Assembly: GCA_903813345.2 (NCBI GenBank)
Contig: CAIIXF020000004.1
Coordinates: 5,351,525-5,415,524, forward strand
Origin: Owenia fusiformis
Taxonomy: Eukaryota > Annelida > Polychaeta > Sabellida > Oweniidae
DNA: 64,000 nt
Reading direction: 5' to 3'
Shown in pieces: positions 1 through 11,200 of the stretch (the first letter of the stretch is position 1; each line of letters starts with the position of its first letter). The notes under the pieces are model-generated. The model was not told where the DNA came from. It ran no database searches and saw only the letters and a list, made by a program, of their open reading frames with translations. Position numbers and translations under genes: made by a program.

Positions 1-658
1 TGATAGCAGAAGCATTATTTTTAAGTTCTGCTTTGTCTGGTTCTGATAAAAAGGGAATAACATAACCTTTTGATATAATGCTTTTTATATAACTATGCGC
101 ATTGATTTCTTGTGACCAAAATTCAATATGTCTTTTCAAACTATCTTTAACATGTTTTGACTCTGGAGCAATAACACAATCTGACAACGTACCCTTCTTA
201 CTGCTTTCCTTGGCTAGTGTTCTGCTGCTTTTCCATGTATGTGGAATAACACTCGTAGGCCCAGTGACCTTTGCCTCCGCAGGCCCGGCATATATCGTTC
301 TCTCGGGAACGCCCACTTCTTTGGTTTTGCTGACCACTGCCACTGGTTTTGCTGTATTTGGCTTGCTGACTGCTGCTGGTGCCTTCTTCAGGTTGTCTTG
401 AGTCGGCGCTGCCTCTGAAACTGATGTTAGTGTTGCCATTGCTTCTTCTGGCGAGTTGTTGCTAATCTGCTCCATGGCCGTTGATATAGAATCTTTCACG
501 CCCATGTTGTGCTCATACTGTACACGATGCGCCTTGTGTTTGAACGAATGTTCGTCACTTTTGAGCTTCTTCACAAACGATGTGTTTTCCGCCGTCATCT
601 CTCTTTTGAGATTGTCCATTTTTCTATCTAACAATTGTTCTAACTGTTGCATATCCAT
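1..658 (-). mobile_element. DIRS-like retrotransposon fragment: gag-like N-terminus and start of reverse transcriptase, cut by window edge
   Basis: Reading the minus strand from an ATG at 658, one frame stays open to base 1 (about 219 codons, no stop in the window). It starts with a charged, coiled-coil-like segment (QLEQLLDRKMDNLKREM) as in gag proteins. Near base 1 it reads FWSQEINAHSYIKSIISKGY followed by VIPF, which resembles the start of DIRS/Ngaro-type reverse transcriptase (tryptophan, then an I-x-x-GY-x-IPF element). A second minus frame, offset by -1, is open from 461 to a stop at 200-198. It carries a CCHC zinc knuckle (C-x2-C-x4-H-x4-C, bases 290-249) typical of gag nucleocapsid. 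The two frames overlap by about 260 bases. Assignment to DIRS-like elements is from the RT start only; recombinase and terminal repeats are outside the window. Confidence 0.6.
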
Positions 659-978
659 ATTTGATAGTGAATATTGTTAAAAACGTGTAAAATTTAGGTG
701 TTACTCGTGTAGGCAAAAAGCCGAGAATGACTACCTTAGTTTCATACTACCCTTTGTTCAAAATACTACTTTTCTATTGGCTACTCCTTTACACTCAGAA
801 TCAAACCTCGTTCTATTTCAGCAACTGCTAACAAAATCTCAATCTCATTCATACTTCAAAACGATAGAAAATATAAGAAAGTCTTTACAGGCGTGGCCAG
901 GCATGAGTCAGTCGAGACAACCACCTTACAAAATCTTCCAAAACATAGTTCAGAATGATATCCCAATTATCAACAGTT
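659..978. other. Non-coding stretch, no feature recognised
   Basis: This lies between the retrotransposon fragment and the 32-bp minisatellite. It may be the retrotransposon 5' leader, but I see no terminal repeat. The short open frame at 777-983 has no recognisable domain and is not called. Confidence 0.4.
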
Positions 979-1413
979 GTTAAGGGGAGGGGGTAAATTA
1001 GCATAGTTTTGTTAAGGGGAGGGGGTAAATTGACATAGTTTTGTTAAGGGGAGAGGATAAATTAACATAGTTTTGTTAAGGGGAGGGGGTAAATTAACAT
1101 AGTTTTGTTGAGGGGTGGGGGTAAATTAACATAGTTTTGTTAATGGGAGGGGGTAAATTAACATAGTTTTGTTAAGGGGAGGGGGTAAAGTAACATAGTT
1201 TTGTTTAGGGGAGGGGGTGAATTAACATAGTTTTGTTAAGGGGAGGGGGTAAATTAACTTAGTTTTGTTAAGTGGAGGGGGTAAATTAACATAGTTTTGT
1301 TGAGGGGAGGGGGTAAATTGGCATTGTTTTGATAAGGGGAGGGGGTAAATTAATATTGTTTTGTTAAGGGGAGCAGTAAATTAACATTGTTTTGTTAAGG
1401 GGAGGGGGTAAAT
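979..1413. repeat. 32-bp G-rich minisatellite, about 13.5 units
   Basis: Head-to-tail units read approximately TTAAGGGGAGGGGG followed by TAAATTAACATAGTTTTG. Units differ by single substitutions, and one is shortened near 1370. Each unit has a GGGG and a GGGGG run on the plus strand. The array lies upstream of the first AARS2 exon in the window, within what is probably an AARS2 intron. Confidence 0.9.
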
Positions 1414-1429
1414 GATTCTTTCATTAGAA

Positions 1430-1740
1430 TATATAGTGTTGAATTTTTAATATTCAAGTGAAAGACTAATCAACATTTTCAAATTTCATTTGATGAGGGA
1501 AGGGAGTGTGAAACCATAACAAATCAACTTCGTTTTTCCGCAAATGTTGATAATTGAACACCATCCCTTATACAGACATTTTTCTCAACTAAAACTGTTC
1601 ATGTAGTCCAAGTGTAGTAATTTACCTGATCGAGTTCTGAAGGAGATAGGAACGTGAAGCTGATTCCAGAAGTGATGACATATAGTTATAGCAAAATATT
1701 TTTGATTTGATAACCATCATTTCGGCAAATGTTATGGCAA
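1430..1740. repeat. Dispersed repeat copy shared with 4300-4410
   Basis: The stretch GTTGAATTTTTAAtATTC, then AATCAACAT, a G-rich run, and TGAAAC-AATAAC-like sequence reappears at about 4308-4410 in the same order with scattered differences. No coding potential is visible. The related copies sit next to sequence resembling the 207-bp satellite at 9950-11330. Confidence 0.55.
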
Positions 1741-1787
1741 TAGCAAAATTTAGAAATCACATAATCATAAAGTATATTATCAATAAA

Positions 1788-2215
1788 TATAGTCAAGACT
1801 TCACATAACATTATATAGAATTACATTATATAGAAAAAATAGCCAAATATAGTCAAGACTTCACATTACATTATATAGAAGAAATAGCCAAAATATACTC
1901 AAGACTTTACATTACATTATATATACTGTAGAAGAAATAGCCAAATATAGTCAAGACTTCATTATATAGAAGAAATAGTCAAATATAGTCAAGACTTCAC
2001 ATTACATCTTATAGAAATAGCCAAATATAGTCACTTACATTATATAGAAATAGCCAAATATAGTCAAGATATCACATTACATTATATAGAAATAGCCAAA
2101 TATAGTCAAGATATCACATTACATTATATAGAAATAGCCAAATATAGTCAAGATATCACATTACATTATATAGAAATAGCCAAATATAATCATAACTTCA
2201 CTTAACATGTATATA
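1788..2215. repeat. 42-bp tandem repeat, about 10 partly degenerate units
   Basis: Units built from AAATAGCCAAATATAGTCAA and a CACATTACATTATATAG segment are repeated head to tail. The last units (about 2040-2190) are nearly identical at 42 bp; earlier ones are longer or shorter. The array ends about 40 bp before the splice acceptor of the exon at 2257. Confidence 0.85.
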
Positions 2216-2256
2216 GAACATGTCACATTGCATGTATTTTTCTTTTCTTTTTTCAG

Positions 2257-5200
2257 ACTATGACAGTATGTGACGACTTAGAAGCTCAATTTAGACAAAC
2301 ACACAAGAGTAGACCAAATATGCACTCCCTAGATTTTATAGGTATATAAATATGTATTTGTTTGTGTTTATACAGTAAAACCTGTTTAGTGGAATACCTT
2401 TGGAACCTCTAAAAGGTGTTCCACTTATAGAGGTTCATTTAACATTAAGTCAGTTGGTCAGTTGGGACTCTGAAAAATGGTGTTCCACTTCTTGAGGTGT
2501 TTCACTTTACAGGTTTCACTGTACTATACAAATTGACTGTCCAGCCAGTGACAATCCAATTGATTTTTTTTATTCCCATATTTTATCCTCTTTAATTTAG
2601 AGAATGAGTATTTTCACATGTAAAAAATGTCCAAAAATGTTAAAAATGCAATTTTCAGAAATTCTGTTTTTGCCATTATTATCCCAAAAGATGAATTAGA
2701 TAGACATAATAAAAATTCCTTCAACATTTCTTGTTACTTGTTCATTTACTGTTCTTAAAATTGATCTCTTGTATTTGATATGTCAATAATTATATTTTTT
2801 TAGAAATTGCTGAAACAGATGACGAAAGTGATGTGAGTATTCTTTTGTTTACAACACTTGAAAAATGTGATGTGACTTGGATTATTATTTTTTTTAAAAG
2901 TAGAGTGAAATCAACAAGGATTGAAGTAAAGAATCATGTACATTTAGTTAACACTTCAAATTGTTATGTCACCACCAAAAGTGGTGACATATTGTTATGG
3001 TCTCCATTTTTTGTGACGTCTCCATTTGCTTCCGTGTTCTGTATGCCCCTCTGTATGCCCCTTTACCTGCTTAATAAAGCAATGTATCTTCAAATAAAAC
3101 CTTAGCCAAGTAGATTAGAGTCTCTGGAACATTTTTGTAAATAGTTTTCACAAGCAATTTTGTTTGTGAATCTCAGATTTTGTCTTCCCGATTTCTGTTT
3201 TATATTAGACATTGTCATTCCGGGACGCTCAAACGTGTCAGGAACACATAGATACTTGAATGATCTTGATTGGACATCAGGTTGAAGAGAAATCGTAATT
3301 TTACTGAGTGGCTTCACGAAAAAATAAAAAGGCTATGCGCCTTGTTAACAAATATTTTTTTCAAAATCATCAACAAGTTTTCAGAAGTTGAAATCTGACT
3401 TTAGATTTAAAGATTGAGCTCATAATATTGTTAGTTTAAATTGATTCACTTAAACTGATAATAAAGACGTTTAAGGGAACTTTCTACTTAACTTTCTAAT
3501 TAACCCGAATCAGCCACAATGGTAGCGAAACTGGTAGATCTGGGTAAATTATAGGAGCACAAACCAAAATTATTTTGTTATCTCCACTCCACGTGTCTGG
3601 ACATATGTTTATTACTTATTAAGTATCCACGGGATAAATATCATAACATTAAATAACAACAATAGTCAGACAATACACACCCTATGCAGACAGAGCCTGT
3701 GGGAAATATTGGGTGCGGCGCAAATGAGCGGAGGGTGCGGAGCTAACGGTCACTTTTGAATTTAAAATTGGGATATTTCTGAAACTAAGCCGTTTTGGGA
3801 CTTCAAATATACCAAGATATGTGTATTTGACACCAAATATCAATAAAATTGTGAAAATAGTAGTGTAATTCATTTTATAGCGACGCAGTATGCCTTAAAC
3901 ATTTCCCAGAGCTCATTTGCATAGGGTGATACATATACAATGTACATGAATAAATTAATACTACTTTGGTCAATCATGAACTACTGTAAACCTAGAAAAC
4001 TATTGTAACCTATTGTACTTTCCTCATTTTGGAAATAGCACTACAATATAACATACCATATGATTTTTTATATAGCTACACATTTTCCAAATTTTTAGAC
4101 AATTTTGAAGTAAGGCACAGTAATGCACATTACATGTAGATTGAATTATTAGAACTACATGTAAGCAGATATAAACCTTAATGCCTAACACATTATGTTA
4201 ATAATCACAAATAATAAACAATAATAACAATGTTAATAAACAAAAATATTTTGATACTCCCTCCATAAGTGTGCAATAATTGTTAAATCGCAATTCTAGC
4301 AGTAAAGTTTGTTGAATTTTTAAAATTCCAAGCAAAAGGCAAATCAACATATTCAAATTTTGTTTTATGGGGGAGGGGTGAAACTATAATGAAATTAACT
4401 TCTTTTGCACAAAAACTATTGGATGATATCTCCAGCAAACCATTTTGCAATATTTTGGAAAGTCTTCTTCGAATCCTAGAATAGACACCAGAGCAGGTGT
4501 TATATCAACCAATTCATACTTAAGGGCTAGGCACAAAAGCCCTTACTCCATTCGGTCCTTTGGGGCTCAGATATTGTTTGTGCCTAGCCCAGGCATGTGG
4601 TATGTATTCGTTGATATAACACCTGCTCTATCTGTCTATACAGTATTTCTTAACTATAATTACAAACAATTCAACAGCAATACAGTACAATATAACATAT
4701 TCTAGCTTCGTTTTTTACAATAGATTGCACAATTTCACTTAGTTGTGCAATACAAGTTTTATATATTGAGAGTGCACTAGTTTTAAACTGTCAGTATGGG
4801 CTATCATTTACTTGGTTTCTGAGACATCTCCTTTCAAAGGAACTAGATGGGAAAATGATGATTGAGAGTACATTGTTTGAGTTTAATTTTTTGTTGTCAT
4901 CATTCCATGTTGTTTTGTTGTCTTGAAAGTCAAATATATGTTATGCAGTCTCAGTATATAATCCCAACAATTTCCCTAAACTTGCGGAAAAAATTGTTGT
5001 GCTCAGGCCCGTAGCCAGGTGGGGTTGGCAGAGTTCGGGTGAACCCCCCTGGCCAAAAATTCTTCCAAAATCATGCAGTTTTTCACAATTTTGAGCTCTT
5101 CTCAAGTGATTTTAGCCATATTTGAGCCAAAAATGTCAAATGTGAACCCCCCTGTGGAAACTTTTGAAAACTGAACCCCCCTTGGCAAATCCTTGCTACG

Positions 5201-8200
5201 GGCCTGCAGCTATACACAAATATTATAGCCAAACTTCAGCTATATTATCTCTCCATTAACTCCCATATAAATGCTTTGCTAGGTATGAAATAAATTCTTA
5301 TATGGATGGGTATACATCTACCCCATTTCTAGTTACATCTACCTCATTTCTTGGCAAATTATACATATTTGTATCCGAGCAAAACAGAAAGTATGAGAAA
5401 TAAAAATAAATCTCATCCACCTGATCCAGAATGCCAATTTCACCCAGCTGATGAAAAATGCCAATTGCACCCACCTAATCCAAAATGCCAGTTGCACCCA
5501 CCTAATCCAAAATGTCAATTGCATCCACCTGATGAAAAATGCCAATTGCAACCACCTAATCCAAAATGTCAATTGCACCCATCTGATGAAAAGTGCCAAT
5601 TGCACTGAACCCATCTGATGAAAAATGCCAATTGCACCAATCTGATAAGTAAATGTCAATTGTGTTTGAACCAGTTTCCATTACATACAAGGACTTTTAG
5701 TGAACTCTAAAAAGAGGTGCTTTTTCTTTGTATAAAGAAGTTTTGAGCAACTTTGCAGCCCTCTAATGTCATGTACAACACCAATTCTATGTGTTATAAC
5801 TATATGTTATCTACCTTTGCCATTGTGTATATTTACTCACATACTATTCACATAGAAACAGGACCCCGCTTACATGTAAGTATGTGTTTGAAAGCTTTCC
5901 TGTAATCCTTGCTCCTAGTAAGATATACAATGACATTTGTAAGTGAATTACAAAAAACTACAATTGCTGTAAAGTATATGTAGTTTTCCTTTGCATGAAT
6001 AAACTTCCCAGGGTGAATTGAATGTAGGAATAAGCAAACAAAGAAAGGAACATAGCAAATGACAAAAGATATTGATATGAAGCTTATAAGTTTAGCAACG
6101 CTTGACATGCGGCTTGACCATTGAGAATAAAGCCTGTTTGAACTTACATCATTATTTTGCAAATTGTGATTATTTTCTTTCTGGCCAATGAATCCAGTAG
6201 TTGAACTGGAACATCCTGGAATTGGATCGGGCAACTTAGAATTCTGACCATAGAATCCGGTAACTGAACTGGAACATCCTGGAATTGGATCGGGCAACTT
6301 AGAATTCTGACCATAGAATCCGGTAACTGAACTGGAACATCCAGGAGTTGAATTGGGCAACTTAAAATTCTGACCATAGAATCCAGTAGTTGAACTGGAA
6401 CATCCTGGAGTTGAATCGGGCAACTTAGAATTCTGACCATAGAATCCAGTAGTTGAACTGGAACATCCTGGAATTGGATCAGCCAACTTAGAATTCTGAC
6501 CATAGAATCCAGTAACTGAACTGGAACATCCTGGAATTGGATCAGCCAACTTAGAATTCTGACCATAGAATCCAGTAACTGAACTGGAACATCCAGGAGT
6601 TGAATTGGGCAACTTAGAATTCTGACCATAGAATCCAGTAGTTGAACTGGAACATCCTGGAGTTGAATCGGGCAATGTAGAATTCTGACCATAGAATCCA
6701 GTAGTTGAACTGGAACATCCTGGAGTTGAATCGGGCAGTGTAGAATTCTGACCATAGAATCCAGTAGTTGAACTGGAACATCCTGGAGTTGAATCGGGCA
6801 GTGTAGAATTCTGACCATAGAATCCAGAAGTTGAACTGGAACATCCAGGAATTGGATCTGGCAACTTAGAATTCTGACTATAGAATCCAGAAGTTGAACT
6901 GGAACATCCAGGAGTTAAATTAAGCAACTGAGAATTCTGGCCATAGAATCCAGTTGTGTTCATCTCTATGGTCGAAGGATCGTCAGACTTTGAATTTGGA
7001 GCATTGTTGAATGGTGCTACTTTGATATGTCTTTTGTTTGTTCTTAAGTTCCTTTTAAGATTTTGTGATATTATACCACGTTCTTTAAGATGTGCCACGT
7101 GTTTGTGAAGATTCCAGAATGTTAAACATTGTAGGACAAGGAGAACTATTATGTGCAGAAACATGATGATACACAACCCCATCAAATGATACTCATGGAT
7201 AAGGCCATTGATCAAATGGCAACCTTTGTGTGTATGCTTGTTTCTATGAAACAAAGTAAAGGTACTGACATACACCATCCAGAAAGCTGCTGTCAGTAAT
7301 ATCAGAGCATAAGCAGTTTTTTTACTAAATGCCCCTTTTACACATTTTTGCCTTGTGGCTAGGAACATTTCAATCCAGAGCAGAAGAACACCCGTCATGG
7401 TTACTCCTGCTGATGTGAATGCCAAATAGAAGGTAATTAGACAGGGTATTGTCTTGCTCGATATTTCAGATAGTTCAAATGTTCCTCTTACAATTAATAT
7501 TGCTCCCAATATAGTGTCATTCATAGCTAAGTATCCACGAATTATGTTTGAAACTGTTTGTAATTTTTTATAGCGCTTAATTGCCATAACAACCAAAAGA
7601 TTCACTGTAAATATTATAACTGCTATTATGATTTGCAAAATTGGTGTGAGTAAGTTCTTGTCTTCTGTCATTCCTATTGAATTTTCCATTAAAGTGACAT
7701 TTGTACATTTGTGATCACCACTGAGATTACCAAAAAGTGTACAGCTTACCATCATGACTGCATTATGACTGACCATTATTGATGTATTCCATTTTCTTTG
7801 ATGCATAACTCCTACTGTTTTAAACCATGCCATGGTCTTTTGTTCAAATTGCTGTGTTGAAATGAAACACATGACACTTCAGTTGTGTTGTTTATAGTAT
7901 AATAGGTAATGTTTGATTTCTCAGTTGTTAAAGACAACCAATTTCATTCTTTTAAAAAGACATTAAAGATGATAATAGTATCGTTCACCATCCACAATAG
8001 TGAATGATGCTTATGCTCTCATATTACTGACGGTAGCTATTTGGATTGTGTATGTCAGTACCTTTACTTTGTTTCATAGAAACAGTCGTACAGACAAAGG
8101 TTGCCATTTAATCAATGGCCACAATAGTGGATTGTGGATGATGTTGTCATATCTTTCACTATTCTTAAGGATGATTAATTTCAATTAATCTCTCTCAGGT

Positions 8201-11200
8201 GTTTTTCAATTAATGTTTTAATTGGTCCTAAGAAGATTGTAAATGCAGGTTCATTTTACCAAGGATTTCTTTTAAACACTAAATAGCTAATTATCTTAGT
8301 AGTGTCTTAAGCTTTCAAATTGAATGGCTTGAGGTATTTCTTAGTACATGAAGTCGTCATACTGTTTGCCTATCTGTCAAATGATATAGGAGTCACTGTA
8401 TATCCAAATAAGTGTGATTCAACAATAATATTTTTTCCTAATTTTTAGTTTGCTGTAGTATTATTGATATTTATGTATCATTTATGGTATCATATAAAGT
8501 GTATCCATAATGTTATAATAAAATATCCATCATCTTGTTCTTCATCTATTAATGGGGATAATAAAACAAGATGATTTTAGGATGTGCTACTGAAAATGTT
8601 AAAGGGAAAATCCATTGTTTAAATATGATATCCTTTTCTTTGACTTGTGGATATTGACCATCCCCATTTGTGCCTTATGTTCACTTGTGTAGATGGACAA
8701 TATTTTTTTTAATTTATTTATTTCATGATAATAAAACAATGGAATGTACAAAGCATCTGCTCATAGATAAAAGAAAATGATGAAATATCATATTTTTTAT
8801 TATATTTTAAATCATATTTCACACTTTGAAAAAGTGCTACATTACCATTGTCTTGTGCAGATGGACGATCATGTGAATCGGAATGCAGATGGGCGCCACA
8901 TGAATCTTGTATTAAAAAGTCATGACAACCATTGACCAGTTTCAACTTGAAATTTTAACAGATGCAAGAGGAGATTAGTGCTTAGATCCTCTTAGGTTTA
9001 GGGCATGCTGGGTAAATTACATTGTGGCCATTTATGGAATATAAAATATGTGAAAGAGATACAGGGCCTCACCAAAAATTGAATGAAATAGTTGAATAGT
9101 ACTCAAAAGAAAGTCATTTAATATGGAGAATTTATTTTTGTATTTCTATAGGTATTCTGTTCATGGTGACACAAAACAGTTTTTTCTATGTGTTACCATG
9201 TTAAGGCAAGAATCTGTATATACATACTTCATGCTCATCCTTGTTTTGATTAGTTTGCCAATTTAAAGTTGTAAATATAAGAGCAAAAATGGCCCCAAAA
9301 CTTAATAGAACATATAGTTTGGATGTTCATTTATAAATACCTGAAATGTGCAATAAAAGTGCCCAAAATTTTTTCTTTCGAATACCCCATTTTCCTGTAT
9401 CGCGCTAGTCACATGACCATTACTCGAAGCAGTCAATGACCAAGTATTACAGTACATGTTATGGCAAACATCAGCGATTCTGATTCCTTGGTTCTGGTTA
9501 AAGGCTATATTGTGTCATTTGACTGAGGACAATTTAAAGAGGGGAAAAGTGTCAAGTATGCCAGTAAGAGCAGATATGGGGACTTCAGACAAGAACTATG
9601 AAAGGCGCAGAGAATCAACTAAAAATGTGTGTTCTGGAATGAAGATCCGTTGCCAATGACTGAGGATCCCTATATTTTTGTTGAAGAATGAAAGTGATAG
9701 TGACAATTTTACCACAATTGTGAAAAGCGCAAAACTAAATCGCACGCGGAAAATACCTGGAGTACAGTAACTCTTTTTAACAGTTTTACAATTTTCATCC
9801 ACTTCTTGTTTACTGAATGAAAGTAAAACAGTTGAGCAAAATTATAATTGAACACTATATTTGGAGAAACTCAATTTACATTTTAAATAAATATAGCCCC
9901 TATTATAAAACTCTGATCTCCATAAACTATTTATATATAGTTTATAACATTAAATAACAACAATACTCAGATAATGAATATACATAGATAAATAGATACT
10001 TCAATTTGCAAAGGCATAATAATGCAAATTAGATTGAATTATTAGACTTAAGCCTATGTTAACCTTTAATAATGTCTTACATATTATTTTAATTTTCACC
10101 AAAGAATGATATCCTTAAACCGTTTACAATTTATAATTTATTATATTAAATAACAACAATACTCAGATAATAAATATACATATATAAATTAGTACTACAA
10201 TTTTGAGACAATTTGAAAAGGCATAATAATGCAAATTAGATTGAATTATTAGACCCAAGCCTATGTTAACCTTTAATAATGTCTTACACATTATTTTAAT
10301 ATTCACCAAAGAATGATATCCTTAAACCGTTTACAATTTATAATTTATTATATTAAATAACAACAATACTCAGATAATAAATATACATATATAAATTAGT
10401 ACTACAATTTTGAGACAATTTGAAAAGGCATAATAATGCAAATTAGATTGAATTATTAGACCCAAGCCTATGTTAACCTTTAATAATGTCTTACACATTA
10501 TTTTAATATTCACCAAAGAATGATATCCTTAAACCGTTTACAATTTATAATTTATTATATTAAATAACAACAAAAAAATAATTAACAACAATACTCAGAT
10601 AATGAATATAAATAGATATATAGATACTACAATTTGCAAAGGCATAATAATGCACATTAGATTGAATTATAAGACTTAAGCCTATGTCAACCTTTAATAA
10701 TGTCTTACACATTATTTTAATATTCACCAAAGAATGATATCCTTAAACCGTTTACAATTTATTATTTATTATATTAAATAACAACAATACTCAGATAATA
10801 AATATACATATATAAATTAGTACTACAATTTTGAGACAATTTGAAAAGGCATAATAATGCAAATTAGATTGAATTATTAGACCCAAGCCTATGTTAACCT
10901 TTAATAATGTCTTACACATTATTTTAATATTCACCAAAGAATGATATCCTTAAACCGTTTACAATTTATTATTTATTATATTAAATAACAACAATACTCA
11001 GATAATAAATATACATATATAAATTAGTACTACAATTTTGAGACAATTTGAAGGCATAATATTTCACATTGGATTATTAGACCCAAGCCTATGTTAACCT
11101 TTAATAATGTCTTACACATTATTTTAATATTCACCAAAGAATGATATCCTTAAACCGTTTACAATTTATTATTTATTATATTAAATAACAACAATACTCA

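Noticed and set aside
102-401. Plus-strand 99-codon hydrophobic open frame
   Set aside because: It is the reverse strand of the DIRS-like gag/RT region, whose minus-strand frames contain recognisable motifs.
979-1413. CRISPR-like array
   Set aside because: Units are directly adjacent with no unique spacers, and the genome is eukaryotic; it is a minisatellite.
5339-5659. Trp/Ile-rich protein on the minus strand and a Pro/His-rich one on the plus strand
   Set aside because: Both come from the 27-bp minisatellite, whose period keeps all frames open.
6144-6844. Repeat proteins in other minus-strand frames (MVRILHCPIQLQ-type)
   Set aside because: They are alternative-frame readings of the 63-bp coding minisatellite; only the frame joined to the TM helices makes sense.
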